Of a stretch of DNA of 61,656 nt, positions 1 to 10,489 are shown in pieces; within the stretch, counting starts at the first letter, position 1, and every line of letters starts with the position of its first letter. The stretch is from Singulisphaera sp. GP187 (lineage in GTDB: Bacteria; Planctomycetota; GCA-002687715). A program made the position numbers and the translations under genes. A model generated the notes under the pieces. That model saw only the letters and a list, made by a program, of their open reading frames with translations, had not been told where the DNA came from and did no database searches. The stretch is taken from NCBI GenBank assembly GCA_945907755.1, contig CAMDTN010000010.1, forward strand, positions 1 through 61,656, read 5' to 3'.

Positions 1-1641
1 ACCAAGGGCATGAACAACCGCGACCGCCGCCAATTCACGATGGACCTCGTCGATGAGCAGATTGATGCCACCTCGCAAGCGATGCTCGGGCTGACGGTTT
101 CCTGCGCGCGCTGCCACGACCACAAGTTCGACCCCATCCCGCAAGAGGACTACTACGCGCTCGCTGGCATCTTCATGTCCACTGAAACTTGCTACGGCAC
201 ATTCCGCAGCTTGGGCAACAACCACCCTTCGCAATTGATGACCCTGCCTGAACGGGCACATGTCAGCAACGGCCCCGACATGCCGACGCGCACGCGAGCC
301 GCGTTGAATGCGCTGAAAGAAACCGCGCAGGCGCTGCTGGATGGCCGCACCCCTTTCGTCGCCCGCAACGGGAAACCTGAAGCCGCGCCGATCGATCCGA
401 AAGACGCAGCCGCCACTGCGAAAACAACAAAGCCGGTGCAGCCCGACCCCATCCGCGCAGTGCAGTTGTTGCAAGCCCGCGCCACCATCGCCATCGCGAA
501 TGATGTCGAAAAACGCTACGACGCGCAGGGCAAGGCCACCGACGCGAACCGCCTCGCCATGGGCGTGCGCGATGCACGGCGCGCGCAAGACGCACGCGTG
601 TTGGAGCGCGGCGAACCTGACCGGCCCGGAAAAACGGTGCACCGCGGCTTCGTGCAAGTGCTGTCCACCAACGATCCGACAGCGATCACCCGCGGCAGCG
701 GCCGCTTGGAACTGGCGGAGTGGATCGCGTCGGAAGCCAACCCTCTTACCGCTCGCGTTGCGGTGAATCGCATGTGGGCGCACCTCTTTGGCAAAGGCCT
801 CGTCGCCACCACTGACAACTTCGGTGTGAATGGATCGGCGCCCACACACCCAGAATTGTTAGACAATCTCGCCCTGCAATTCATGCGCGACGGCTGGTCC
901 ACCAAGAAGTTCCTCCGCAGCATGGTGCTGTCGCATGCCTATCGCATGACCGCGCAGGAATCGGCCAAGGCGCAGGACACAGACCCAGACAACGACTGGC
1001 TATCGCACATGCCGCGCAAACGCCTGGAAGGCGAGTGCATCCGCGACGCCGTGCTGGCCTGCGCAGGAACACTGGACCTAACGCGCCCGGTCGGCTCGCC
1101 CTCCGCACTCATCGAAGGCCAAGCGCGCGGCCGTCGCAACGAGCGCATCGACTTGGATGTTGGCCCGGTGCGCTCGGTCTACATGCCAGTGATGCGCGAC
1201 CAATTGCCTGAAGAACTGGACTTGTTCGATTTCGCAGATCCGTCGTTTGTTACCGGCACGCGAGAGACCACCAATGTGGCGTCGCAAGCGCTGCTGCTGA
1301 TGAACAACGAACGCGTCATCGCCTGCGCCGAGCGCTTCGCCAGCCGCGTGTTGCAAGGCGCGAAGGACGACGCAGAACGCATCAACTTGGCCTTCCGTCT
1401 CGCCTTGGGGCGCGCGCCCCGCAGCGCGGAAATGGCGGCAGCCAAGCGCTTCCTGGTGGATTTCGCCAAGGCCGAGCAAAGCGCGACGGCAACGCCCCGC
1501 AGCGCTTCGCGCCGCACACCGAATCGCGGCCGCAACCGCGACGAAACAGGTGCCCCATCAAAGGCCACCGCTGTCGACGAGAAGTGGGTGGCGCTGTGCC
1601 AGAGTTTGTTCCTCACCGCGGAGTTCCGCTATGTCGATTGA
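1..1641 (+). CDS. DUF1549/DUF1553 (planctomycete cytochrome-type) protein, 5'-truncated
   Basis: The frame is open from the first base, so the N-terminus lies outside the window. The visible part begins with the end of DUF1549, including the haem-like motif [12 protein letters not shown] (near nt 100-140). It continues into DUF1553, seen in [20 protein letters not shown] and the [18 protein letters not shown] stretch. A basic, Ser/Thr/Arg-rich low-complexity insert lies close to the C-terminus. Such proteins are abundant secreted or periplasmic proteins of Planctomycetota and are usually paired with a DUF1501 protein, as here. They are thought to act in degradation of complex substrates, but the reaction is not established. 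The last 11 nt overlap the start of the DUF1501 gene, which suggests an operon. Confidence 0.9.
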   Translation, partial: TKGMNNRDRRQFTMDLVDEQIDATSQAMLGLTVSCARCHDHKFDPIPQEDYYALAGIFMSTETCYGTFRSLGNNHPSQLMTLPERAHVSNGPDMPTRTRAALNALKETAQALLDGRTPFVARNGKPEAAPIDPKDAAATAKTTKPVQPDPIRAVQLLQARATIAIANDVEKRYDAQGKATDANRLAMGVRDARRAQDARVLERGEPDRPGKTVHRGFVQVLSTNDPTAITRGSGRLELAEWIASEANPLTARVAVNRMWAHLFGKGLVATTDNFGVNGSAPTHPELLDNLALQFMRDGWSTKKFLRSMVLSHAYRMTAQESAKAQDTDPDNDWLSHMPRKRLEGECIRDAVLACAGTLDLTRPVGSPSALIEGQARGRRNERIDLDVGPVRSVYMPVMRDQLPEELDLFDFADPSFVTGTRETTNVASQALLLMNNERVIACAERFASRVLQGAKDDAERINLAFRLALGRAPRSAEMAAAKRFLVDFAKAEQSATATPRSASRRTPNRGRNRDETGAPSKATAVDEKWVALCQSLFLTAEFRYVD

Positions 1642-3079
1642 GCACAAATCCTGCAAGTGCCCCGTGCCAGCCGAAACGACCACACGCCGCGAAGTGCTGC
1701 GCACATTTTCTGGCGGTTTCGGTTTGCTGGCCTTGGGCGCGCTGGGCGGCTTCGGCGAACTTGGCCGCACGCACTGGATGCAAGATGCCGCTGCCAACCC
1801 TCTGGCTGCGCGTGCGCCGCACTTTGCAGCCCGGGCCAAACGCGTCATTTGGTTGAACATGGCCGGCGCGCCCAGCCATGTCGACACCTTCGATTACAAG
1901 CCGAAACTGAACGCAGCGGATGGTCAGCCCGCCACTGCGGCTCGCCGTGGCGGCGGCAAGTGGCTAGGGTCGCCTTGGAAATTCGAGCAGCACGGCAAGA
2001 GCGGCCAGTGGATCAGCGAGTTGTTCCCACAAGTTGCGAAGCATGCAGACAAACTGTGCATCCTGAATGGATTGTCCACCGATGTGCCCGCGCATCAGCA
2101 GGCCACCTTGAAGCTGCACACAGGCAACTTTCAGTTCGTACGCCCGTCCGTCGGTAGTTGGTCGTTGTATGGTTTGGGTACAGAAAACCGCAATCTTCCC
2201 GGCTTCGTTGCCTTCAGCCCACCGGCAGGCCAAGGCGGCGGCGGCATCCACGGCAGCGCATTCTTGCCCGCGATTTTCCAAGGGCAGCGTGTTGGTGTGT
2301 CGCGCGGCGGCGGACTCTTCAGAGGCAATAGTGAAGACGCCGTTCCAAACATCGATAACGAGCACTACTCGCAGACTGGCCAGCGCGAGCAGCTCGACTT
2401 CGTGCAAGAGTTGAACAAGGAACGCTTACGCCAAAGCGGCAATGAAGCGGGCACTGAAGGCGTCATCGAAGCAGCGGAGCTGGCTTTCCGCATGCAAGCA
2501 GAAGTTCCAGAGCTGCTGGATCTGACGAAAGAAACGCGCCAGACCCAGGACGCCTACGGCATCAGTCGCAACGAAACATCCGGCTTCGGACGGCAGTGCT
2601 TGTTGGCGCGGCGCTTCGCCGAGAAGGGCGTGCGCTTCATCCAGTTGTCGCAAGGCGGCTGGGACCACCACCGCAATCTGCGTACAGACCTCGCACGCTC
2701 CGCCGATTCGGTCGATCAGCCCATCGCGGCGTTGCTCGGCGACCTTGCCCAGCGCGACATGTTGAAAGACACGCTGGTCCTTTGGGGCGGCGAGTTTGGC
2801 CGCACGCCATACGCCCAAGGCGAAGACGGTCGCGACCACAACCACAAAGGCTTCACCATGTGGATGGCGGGTGGCGGCGTGAAAGGTGGACTGCGTTACG
2901 GCGCCACCGACGACTACGGCATGGAAGCGGTGGATGGGCAGATGTCCATTCACGACTTGCACGCCACCATCCTGCACTTGCTGGGGCTGGATCACACCAA
3001 GTTGACGCACCGCTACGCGGGCCGTGATTTCCGACTCACAGATGTGCACGGCGAAGTGGCCAAGGCGATCTTCGCCTGA
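1631..3079 (+). CDS. DUF1501 domain-containing protein with Tat-type signal
   Basis: A 482-residue protein. The chosen ATG lies inside the 3' end of the preceding gene; the open frame extends further upstream but only through that gene. Residues 17-45 look like a twin-arginine signal (TTRREVLR followed by a hydrophobic Gly/Leu stretch), so export in folded form is likely. The C-terminal half carries the DUF1501 hallmarks [20 protein letters not shown] and a [14 protein letters not shown] segment. DUF1501 has an alkaline-phosphatase/sulfatase-like fold, and its activity is unproven. The gene follows a DUF1549/1553 gene, the standard pairing in planctomycetes. Its last 67 nt overlap the 3' end of the convergent methyltransferase gene. 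Confidence 0.92.
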   Translation: MSIEHKSCKCPVPAETTTRREVLRTFSGGFGLLALGALGGFGELGRTHWMQDAAANPLAARAPHFAARAKRVIWLNMAGAPSHVDTFDYKPKLNAADGQPATAARRGGGKWLGSPWKFEQHGKSGQWISELFPQVAKHADKLCILNGLSTDVPAHQQATLKLHTGNFQFVRPSVGSWSLYGLGTENRNLPGFVAFSPPAGQGGGGIHGSAFLPAIFQGQRVGVSRGGGLFRGNSEDAVPNIDNEHYSQTGQREQLDFVQELNKERLRQSGNEAGTEGVIEAAELAFRMQAEVPELLDLTKETRQTQDAYGISRNETSGFGRQCLLARRFAEKGVRFIQLSQGGWDHHRNLRTDLARSADSVDQPIAALLGDLAQRDMLKDTLVLWGGEFGRTPYAQGEDGRDHNHKGFTMWMAGGGVKGGLRYGATDDYGMEAVDGQMSIHDLHATILHLLGLDHTKLTHRYAGRDFRLTDVHGEVAKAIFA

Positions 3080-4935
3080 GCGCCGAACACTCGCCGCACT
3101 AACGAAGCAGGCAGTGGCAGCGCACGCAAGAAATCTGGTCGCAATGAAATGTTGCCGCCAGATAGCGCGTTGGCACCGAGGCTGCGGCGTAAGTGCTCCG
3201 CCGCCGCCCCACTATTCAGCCACTCACATAGCTCTTCCAGCGCGGCCACGGCGCCACGCTGCGCGGGCAGCCCTGCAGCGCACTTGCGCTGCGCTATCCG
3301 CGTCAGTGCCGCGTCGCGAGGCGTGATCATGAAGGTTTGGATGGCTCCCACCAAAGCGCCCTCGCGGTCCAGCAGTGCCTCCACGCGCCGCGCGAGGCCC
3401 GCCACAAGAATCTTTGGCACTAATTGGCGTTCGACCTTGCGGCGCAAGCTCGCGTCCATGTGCTCCAGCACCAAGCGCGGGTGCAGGCGATCTTGTTTGG
3501 CATAGCGGCATGGCGCCTTGCCCCACAAGCTCTCGCCTGGCTCGATCAGACCAGTGGTGATCAACGCGGGGCCTGTGCCTGCACGCGCATCTTCCAGGTG
3601 CTCGCGCAGCGCGTAGAAATCGTGCACGAAGAATGTGGTGGTGACATCGAACAGTGCATCCAGCCGCACCGAACCTCGCGCAGCGTTGGCACGGGGAGCA
3701 CGCATGTCTTGCAGTTCCGCCCACCAGTTTTCGCTGCGCACGCTGCCGCGGCAACGCACCGCCTGCGGCGTGCCCGTGCCAAACTCCACTTCGGTGATTG
3801 GTGCGCATTCAACACTGTGCTCGCGGCCAAGGGTGAGCAAGCACACATGCACATCGGCGCCACCAAACAAATCGCAACGCTCCGGCAGGCGCACCTTCAA
3901 CAACCCTGAGACTTGCAGCACCGCGCGCCGCACCCCGGCGGCCCCTTCAGCACTCAACGTGCTGCGCGGCAACACGAAGCCCACGCGCCCGCCCTGGCGT
4001 ACCAAACGCAACGCTCGCACCACGAATGCGTGAGAAAGATCTGACGTTGCGGTGAGCTCCGGGTAATGCCGCACGCGCAACGCGGCAGACAATGCGCGCT
4101 TGCCGTGTTCCATCGCGTTGGCGAAGGGCGGATTGCCCAGCACCAAGTCGAACCCGCCACTCGCAGCCACATCAGGGAAATGCGCCGTGAGCAATGCGTC
4201 GCCACAAACAAGCTGCGGCACAGGCCAGCCCACCGCGCTGAAACGCACCTGCGCTGCCTGCAACGCGAGTGCGTCGATGTCGATGCCACAAAGTGCCTGC
4301 ACAGCCAGCGCGCGCGCGGCGTTTTCGTCCAGCCCTGCATGCTGCGCTGCCTGACACACACGCTGCGCCGCTGCCCACAGGAATGCGCCGCTACCGCACG
4401 CAGGATCGACGATCCGCAACGCGCGCAACACTGTCAGCGCGTCGCTGCTGGCCGCAGCCCGTTCCAACAATGGGTCCAGTGCATCTTGCAGCAACAATTC
4501 CACCAGCGCACTTGGCGTGTAATACGCGCCCTGCGTGCGGCGCGCCGCACGAGTGGATCCGTGGCCCGATGCGCCCGGGTCCAACGCCAAGAGTTGGTCC
4601 AAATGCGCGGCGACCAATTCTGGACGCAGCGCTTGGCGCTGCGAGATGTCTGCGTCAACACCGAACACCTGCGCGCTCCCATCCAATCCCAACAGTGCGC
4701 GCACGAGTTGCACTGAACTCACGCTGCTGCCGCACGCGCTGCGCAAGAGCGCGAAGGCCGCGAGGGTTGGGTCGGCAGACTGTGCACTGCGGCGACGACG
4801 CTCCGACGCTCCGACACGCAGTGCCGCAACCTTCGCACGCACCCCACCCGCAGCACCGCTTGCTCTCGTTCCGTCGCCCGCCCGGGCAATAGTGCGAGAA
4901 ACCGCCGCAGTGCGCCGCAAGTTTCCCAGCCCCAT
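3013..4935 (-). CDS. Solitary Eco57I-like N6-adenine DNA methyltransferase
   Basis: A 640-residue protein. Motifs in order are GAYYTP (residues 136-141), the SAM-binding DPACGSGAFL (177-186) and the catalytic LGNPPF (266-271), the N-P-P-[FYW] signature of adenine-N6 methyltransferases. The C-terminal third resembles a target-recognition region. The first 130 residues are Arg/Ala-rich and show no PD-(D/E)xK nuclease motif that I can see, and no restriction or specificity subunit is adjacent. It may be an orphan methyltransferase or a type IIG remnant. The open frame continues 51 codons upstream, but that part would overlap the divergent gene, so I use the ATG at 4935. It ends 67 nt inside the convergent DUF1501 gene. 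Confidence 0.82.
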   Translation of the reverse strand: MGLGNLRRTAAVSRTIARAGDGTRASGAAGGVRAKVAALRVGASERRRRSAQSADPTLAAFALLRSACGSSVSSVQLVRALLGLDGSAQVFGVDADISQRQALRPELVAAHLDQLLALDPGASGHGSTRAARRTQGAYYTPSALVELLLQDALDPLLERAAASSDALTVLRALRIVDPACGSGAFLWAAAQRVCQAAQHAGLDENAARALAVQALCGIDIDALALQAAQVRFSAVGWPVPQLVCGDALLTAHFPDVAASGGFDLVLGNPPFANAMEHGKRALSAALRVRHYPELTATSDLSHAFVVRALRLVRQGGRVGFVLPRSTLSAEGAAGVRRAVLQVSGLLKVRLPERCDLFGGADVHVCLLTLGREHSVECAPITEVEFGTGTPQAVRCRGSVRSENWWAELQDMRAPRANAARGSVRLDALFDVTTTFFVHDFYALREHLEDARAGTGPALITTGLIEPGESLWGKAPCRYAKQDRLHPRLVLEHMDASLRRKVERQLVPKILVAGLARRVEALLDREGALVGAIQTFMITPRDAALTRIAQRKCAAGLPAQRGAVAALEELCEWLNSGAAAEHLRRSLGANALSGGNISLRPDFLRALPLPASLVRRVFGAQAKIALATSPCTSVSRKSRPA

Positions 4936-5035
4936 GGGTTTTATTTTTGCCGCTGCGCTGCACCTTGTCCAGTGCCGCCGTCCAGCCGCTTGCGCCGGTG
5001 CCCATAGAATCCTGTTTCCCCAAAGGCAGGCACAA

Positions 5036-8000
5036 ATGCGCCCTTCCATAGCAATGCTCCATTCGGTTCTTGTCATGTGCACTTTCACCTGCGTTGTGAC
5101 CGCACAAGAACACCGCCTGTTGCGCTTCGAAGCACAGCGCCTCGATCAACGCTTCATGGCCGAAGGTGCTGCCTTGGTGGACATTGATGGCGACAGCATC
5201 AAAGACGCTGTGAATGCCGACCGCTGGTGGCGCGGGCCCAAGTTCACGGACTCGTTCGTGTTCAGCAATGCAGCCCCCTTCGATCCAGCGCGCTACTCAG
5301 AAACGTTTTTCATCTGGGGCGACGATCTCGATTCCGACGGCGACAACGACCTGCTGGTGGTTGGCTTCCCCGGCAAAGAACTGCGCTGGCACGAGAACCC
5401 GCGGCTCGGTGCCGCACAAGCGCCAAGCGCAGACGCCCCTTGGCGGCGCCACACCGTGTTCACTGGCGTCGACAACGAATCGCCAGCCTACGAAGACCTC
5501 GTTGGCGATGAGCACCGCGAAGTGGTGGCCATGCACGACGGACGCATGGGTTGGATCGCGCCCACCAGCCGCGGTGCTGTACACGCCGCGTGGGCCTTCC
5601 ACCCGATCTCCGCGCCGGACCTCGGGGGTGCCTTCACGCACGGCCTTGGCGTGGGCGACCTCAACGACGACCAGCGGCCCGATGTTCTGTGGAAACAGGG
5701 GTTTTGGTTGCAGCCCGCCGCCGGTGCCAGCAGTGCAGATTGGAGTTACACCGCGTGGCCTTTCGCTGGGCTTGGCGGCGCACAGATGTTGGTTTTCGAT
5801 GCCGACGGTGATGGGCGCGCCGATGTCATTAGTGCCGAAGCGGCTCACGGCTACGGATTAGTGGCGCACTTGCAACGCAGCGGGCGCGAAGGTGGCATGG
5901 GTTTTGCTGCGCAGCGTCTGATGGGTTCGGTGCCGCGCCAAAACCTTTTTGGCTGCTGCGTCGGCGGGCTGCACGCAGCGGCCCTCGCAGACCTCAGCGG
6001 CGACGGCATCCCCGATGTGCTCACAGGCAATCGCCCTTGGGCGCACAACGGGCACGACGCTGCCGATAAAGGTGCCGCGACGCTGCTGTGGTTTGAAACT
6101 GTGCGTGGGCCCGCGATAGGCGCAGTGCAGTTTGTGCCGCATGTCATCGACGACACCACTGGCGTCGGCACGCAAGTGTGCAGCGACGACATCGAAGGCG
6201 ATGGCGTTGCAGACATCGTGGTATCGAACAAGCGTGGCTTCAGTGTGCTGCACGGCACGGCGCAACAAGTGGACCGCAGCACATGGCAAGCCGCAGGGCC
6301 TACAGCCATCGGCGATTTCGACCCCGAAGCCAGCGCGCACCAAGACTGGGCCAGCATTGGCACGGCGCCCCGCAACAGCGACGGTACGCCCATGCCTTTC
6401 GATTTCGAAGACGGCACGCTGCGAGGTTGGAGTGTTGAGGGCAATGCGTTCGCGGGCCAACCCGTGCGCGGCGATGTGGTGCACCAGCGCCGCAGCGACA
6501 TGCACAGCTATCACCTCGGTGATTATTGGATCGGCACATATGAATCGCCGATGCGCGACGCGAGCATGGGGCGCATGGTTTCAGCGCCATTCGTGCTGGA
6601 CCAACCTTGGCTGAGCTTTTTGGTGGCGGGCGGGCCGTGGCCTGAAACCCGCGTCGAAATTGTGCGCTGCGACAACGGCACCGTGCTTGCCAAGGCACAC
6701 GGCCATGAGAGCGAAGAGCTTGCGCCTGTGGCGTTCGACCTCAGTGCTGCCCTGGGCGCCAGCGTGCAAGTGCGCGTCATCGACGAGCGTGAAGGCCATT
6801 GGGGGCACATCAACTTCGATCATCTGCGCCTACACGCAGCCGAACCGAAATTCACCGCGCGCGCGGCCGCGCTTGGAAATGATGTGCAAAGCAGCGGATT
6901 CCCCGCAGCGGTGGCGGCAGCGCGCATGCAAGTGCCTGCTGGATTCGAAGTGGATGCGTTGGCATCTGAACCGACTATCCACCAACCCATCGCCATGACC
7001 ATCGACCCGCGCGGACGCATTTGGATTGCCGAGGCCTACGCCTATCCGCAGCGCCAGGCCGAAGGTCAGGGCCGCGACCGCATCCTTGTGCTGGAAGACC
7101 GCGACCACGACAGTGCCTTCGAAACAACCACCGTGTTCGCCACAGGCTTGAACTTGGTGAGCGGACTCGAAGTCGGGCACGGCGGTGTCTTCGTCGGCGC
7201 CGCTCCCTACTTCATGTTCATTGCCGACGCCAACGACGATCTGATTCCCGACGCCGCGCCGGAAGTGCTGCTGGACGGCTTCGGCTTTCAAGACACTCAT
7301 GAAACGCTGAACGCCTTCACCTTTGGGCCTGACGGTTGGCTGTATGGCTGCCACGGAGTGTTCACACACAGTCGCGTGGGGCCGCCCGGCACGGCAGACA
7401 AAGATCGGGTGCGCATGAACGCTGCGGTGTGGCGCTGGCATCCGACGCGCCGCATCTTTGAAACCTTCGCGGAAGGCACATCCAACCCATGGGGCGTGGA
7501 TTTCGACGAGCACGGCGAAGCCTTCGTCAGCGCCTGCGTGATTCCGCACTTATTCCACATCGTCCCCGGCGGCCGCTACCAACGCCAAGCAGGCGCGCAT
7601 TTTGAACCGTGGTTGCGCGAAGACATCCAGACCATCGCAGACCACCGCCACTATGTCGGCGACTCGCCGCATGACGGCAACAATACCTCTGATGCTGCCG
7701 GTGGCGGCCACGCTCACTGCGGCTTGCTCTGCTATCTCGGCGACAGCTTCCCCGCAGAATGGCGCGGCACTTTGCTGATGGACAACATCCACGGCAATCG
7801 CGTCAACAGCGATCGCCTGCGTACAGAACACGCCAGCTTCAACGCCGGGCATGGGCCCGATGTGCTGTTGTCAAATGACAAGTTTTTCCGCGCTATTGCT
7901 TTCCGCGCCGCGCCCGACGGCGGCGTCGTTTTCACGGACTGGTACGACCGTCAAGCCTGCCACCGCAACGAACCAGCCATTTGGGACCGCACCAATGGCC

Positions 8001-10309
8001 GGCTGTATCGCCTGCGTTACGGCGCAGCGAAAGCGTGGACAGAAGACCTCACTCGCCTCGACAACCCCGCGCTGATGGCCATGCTGGCGCACCGCGATGT
8101 GTGGCACGAACGCAAGGCGCGCGAAGTCCTCTCCACGCGCGTGCTGGGGCCAGCAGATGTCGCCTTGCTGGAAACGCAATTCCGCGGCGCCGACGCGTTG
8201 CTGCGGCTGCGCTCGCTGTGGGCCCTAGCTTGCACGCGCACCCTCACGCGGCAGCACCTAGCGCAGGCACTGCACGACAGCGCTGCATCGGTGCGTGCGT
8301 GGGGCGTGCGCTTGGCAGCAGAAGGCCGCGCTCTCTCCGCTGCCGAACTGGCGCGTTGCCTTGAATTGGCACAAACCGACCAGTCTGCCGTGGTGCGTCG
8401 CGAACTGGCCTCCGCTTTGCAACGCATCGCTCCAGCACAGCGTCTGCACATCCTTGCGGCACTCGCGCAGCACACAGCAGATGCAGATGATCCTCAGATC
8501 CCGGTGTTGCTGTGGATGGCGTTAGCCCCCACGCTTGCGGAGCAACCCGCAGCAGGATTGGAATTAGTGCTGCAAGGCCACAGCCCCAAACTGACGCAGT
8601 GGTGCATCGAGCACCTCGCGCTGCTGGCTGCCAACGCGACGGACGCGCTCGCCCGAGCTGCCCTTGCAAACGCGGCCTTGCAAGCATCCGTGCTCGCCGC
8701 CTTCGAGCGCGCCGTCGCCAATGGCCAGCACTTGCACTTGAGCGCAACCTTTCGCCAGTTGCTGGAAACTGCGTCGAGCGAAGCCGCGCACAGGCCCGCA
8801 GTGATGCGCTTGGGCGGGCTCCTCGGAATGGAACAGCAACGCAAACTCCTGCGCCTTGCTGTGGAAGATGTTGCTTTGGAAGGCGCAACGCGCTTAGCTG
8901 CGTTGCGCACACTCGCCGTGCATCCGCAAGAGGAAGACCTCGCCTGCCTGAAGGCCGCGCTCACGCACGCGGCACTTGCAGATGCGGCGGTCGGCGCCAT
9001 CGCCGCCATGGATGCAGCGTCTGCGCGCACGACGTTGTTGGAGGCCGCAGCATCACTAGGTGCGGCAGCGCGCGCGCGCTGCATCGCAGCGCTAGCGGCC
9101 CGCCCCGACAGCGCATTGGCGTTGTTGGATTTGGTTGGGCAACAAACATTGCCTCGCGACATCTTGGACGCACCAACGCGGCGCACGCTGGCCTTGCACA
9201 AGGACAGCCGTGTGAACAGCGCGCTGGAGCGTGTGTGGGGGCGCGTCCGCGACAGCGGCAACGCCACAGAGCGCATCGATGCCATGCTCAAACGCTTCCC
9301 TGCCGCGGCACTCGCACAAGCCGACCTGCCCCGAGGCCGCGCACTTTTCGCGCGCACATGCCGCAATTGCCACAAACTGTTCGACGATGGCCGCACTGTG
9401 GGTCCGGAACTGACCGGCGCCAACCGCAGCGATCTGCGCTATCTGCTGACCAACATTCTCGATCCATCGGGCGAAGTTCCCAACGAATATCGCTTGCTGA
9501 ACATGCGACTCGAAGATGGACGCTTGCTGTCAGGCGTGCTGGGGCAGAGTAATGAATCTTCGCTGGAACTGCTGGCGCAAGATGCCACGCACCGCGTGTT
9601 GCGCGCGGACATCGCCATGGGTGCCGATGGCACACCCGATCTGTGGCAAGGCGAAGCATCAATGATGCCCGATGACCAACTGACAGGGTTTGCACCCGAG
9701 GAAATCCGCGACTTGCTCGCCTACCTGCGTGCGCCAGCGCAAGTGCCACTGCGCGCCGATGAACGCACCTTGCCGCTGTTCTTCGACGGGGCCACGCTCT
9801 CGCTTTTCAGTGGCGACCCTGCGGTGTGGAGCGTTGTGAACGGCAGCATCGTGGGCAAGACGACTGGCCTCGAGCGCAACAGTTTTTTGCTGTCTGCTCT
9901 GCAAATTGCGGACTTCCGATTAACTCTTGACGTAGAGCTGCATGACAACCTCGGCAACAGCGGCATCCAATTCCGCAGCGTCCCTCAAGGCATCGAGGAC
10001 GTCGCGGGATACCAAGCCGACATCGGCCCGGGCTGGTGGGGCAAACTTTATGAAGAGCACGGCCGCGGTGTGCTCTCGTCGCCACCGCCACTCGGCGGGC
10101 CCGGCGTGCACCACTACGAAATTGTTGCTGTGGGCAGCCGCATCATGATGGCCATCGATGGCATCCAGTGTTGCGATCTCGACGACCCCGTTGGGCGCCG
10201 TGAAGGGCGCATCGCATTCCAAGTGCATTCCGGTGGCCCCACAGAAGTGCGCTTCTCCAACATCAGGCTCGCGTTCGCCACCACGGCACGGTTGCAATCG
10301 CTGAAGTGA
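5036..10309 (+). CDS. Giant secreted FG-GAP / PVC-type dehydrogenase / HEAT / cytochrome c / DUF1080 protein
   Basis: A 1757-residue exported protein with a hydrophobic signal peptide ending near residue 24 (VVTAQ). Domains in order: an FG-GAP/VCBS beta-propeller (about 30-420) with repeated calcium-type loops such as DIDGDSIKD, DLDSDGDND and DADGDGRAD; a lamin-type region; a PVC-type 'membrane-bound dehydrogenase' propeller starting near 631 (VPAGFEVDALASEP); HEAT-like helical repeats (about 1010-1400); a c-type haem site CRNCH at 1442 in the context typical of TIGR02603; and a C-terminal DUF1080 (3-keto-disaccharide hydrolase-like) domain from about 1578. It is probably a periplasmic sugar-oxidising or polysaccharide-degrading redox enzyme. 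The substrate cannot be read from sequence. The ATG at 5036 is chosen because the signal peptide follows it. Confidence 0.9.
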   Translation: MRPSIAMLHSVLVMCTFTCVVTAQEHRLLRFEAQRLDQRFMAEGAALVDIDGDSIKDAVNADRWWRGPKFTDSFVFSNAAPFDPARYSETFFIWGDDLDSDGDNDLLVVGFPGKELRWHENPRLGAAQAPSADAPWRRHTVFTGVDNESPAYEDLVGDEHREVVAMHDGRMGWIAPTSRGAVHAAWAFHPISAPDLGGAFTHGLGVGDLNDDQRPDVLWKQGFWLQPAAGASSADWSYTAWPFAGLGGAQMLVFDADGDGRADVISAEAAHGYGLVAHLQRSGREGGMGFAAQRLMGSVPRQNLFGCCVGGLHAAALADLSGDGIPDVLTGNRPWAHNGHDAADKGAATLLWFETVRGPAIGAVQFVPHVIDDTTGVGTQVCSDDIEGDGVADIVVSNKRGFSVLHGTAQQVDRSTWQAAGPTAIGDFDPEASAHQDWASIGTAPRNSDGTPMPFDFEDGTLRGWSVEGNAFAGQPVRGDVVHQRRSDMHSYHLGDYWIGTYESPMRDASMGRMVSAPFVLDQPWLSFLVAGGPWPETRVEIVRCDNGTVLAKAHGHESEELAPVAFDLSAALGASVQVRVIDEREGHWGHINFDHLRLHAAEPKFTARAAALGNDVQSSGFPAAVAAARMQVPAGFEVDALASEPTIHQPIAMTIDPRGRIWIAEAYAYPQRQAEGQGRDRILVLEDRDHDSAFETTTVFATGLNLVSGLEVGHGGVFVGAAPYFMFIADANDDLIPDAAPEVLLDGFGFQDTHETLNAFTFGPDGWLYGCHGVFTHSRVGPPGTADKDRVRMNAAVWRWHPTRRIFETFAEGTSNPWGVDFDEHGEAFVSACVIPHLFHIVPGGRYQRQAGAHFEPWLREDIQTIADHRHYVGDSPHDGNNTSDAAGGGHAHCGLLCYLGDSFPAEWRGTLLMDNIHGNRVNSDRLRTEHASFNAGHGPDVLLSNDKFFRAIAFRAAPDGGVVFTDWYDRQACHRNEPAIWDRTNGRLYRLRYGAAKAWTEDLTRLDNPALMAMLAHRDVWHERKAREVLSTRVLGPADVALLETQFRGADALLRLRSLWALACTRTLTRQHLAQALHDSAASVRAWGVRLAAEGRALSAAELARCLELAQTDQSAVVRRELASALQRIAPAQRLHILAALAQHTADADDPQIPVLLWMALAPTLAEQPAAGLELVLQGHSPKLTQWCIEHLALLAANATDALARAALANAALQASVLAAFERAVANGQHLHLSATFRQLLETASSEAAHRPAVMRLGGLLGMEQQRKLLRLAVEDVALEGATRLAALRTLAVHPQEEDLACLKAALTHAALADAAVGAIAAMDAASARTTLLEAAASLGAAARARCIAALAARPDSALALLDLVGQQTLPRDILDAPTRRTLALHKDSRVNSALERVWGRVRDSGNATERIDAMLKRFPAAALAQADLPRGRALFARTCRNCHKLFDDGRTVGPELTGANRSDLRYLLTNILDPSGEVPNEYRLLNMRLEDGRLLSGVLGQSNESSLELLAQDATHRVLRADIAMGADGTPDLWQGEASMMPDDQLTGFAPEEIRDLLAYLRAPAQVPLRADERTLPLFFDGATLSLFSGDPAVWSVVNGSIVGKTTGLERNSFLLSALQIADFRLTLDVELHDNLGNSGIQFRSVPQGIEDVAGYQADIGPGWWGKLYEEHGRGVLSSPPPLGGPGVHHYEIVAVGSRIMMAIDGIQCCDLDDPVGRREGRIAFQVHSGGPTEVRFSNIRLAFATTARLQSLK

Positions 10310-10348
10310 CACTCCCGTGCACGCTGCGGCTCACCCAGAAGCCAGCGC

Positions 10349-10383
10349 AAAAGAAGCGGGCCCAGCACCGAAGCGCTGGACCC
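10349..10383 (-). terminator. Rho-independent terminator after tRNA-Met
   Basis: On the minus strand the 3' end of the tRNA is followed at once by an imperfect inverted repeat (GGGTCCAGC / GCTGGGCCC, 8 of 9 pairs, 8-nt loop). After three more bases comes a T-rich run, TTCTTTTG. The position directly after the tRNA supports termination of the tRNA transcript. Confidence 0.7.
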
Positions 10384-10385
10384 GA

Positions 10386-10458
10386 TAGCGGCGATAGGAT
10401 TTGAACCTACGACCCGCGGCTTATGAGTCCGCTGCTCTACCAACTGAGCTACGCCGCC
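10386..10458 (-). tRNA. tRNA-Met (anticodon CAT)
   Basis: A 73-nt cloverleaf can be drawn by eye: acceptor GGCGGCG/CGCCGCT (first pair G-U), D arm GCTC/GAGC, anticodon loop CTCATAA, a 5-nt variable region, and T arm GTAGG-TTCAAAT-CCTAT. The discriminator is A and CCA is not encoded. The anticodon stem GCGGA/GCCGC has an A-G mismatch next to the loop. CAT fits elongator methionine; a lysidine-modified tRNA-Ile cannot be excluded by sequence. An initiator is unlikely because the three G-C pairs typical of the initiator anticodon stem are absent next to the loop. Confidence 0.93.
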
Positions 10459-10489
10459 ATGGCGCAAGGCGGTGATATCAGCGGGCCCC

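Noticed and set aside
4535-5035. Long N-terminal extension of the giant protein
   Set aside because: It is antisense to the methyltransferase gene and has no domain; the signal peptide starts at 5036.
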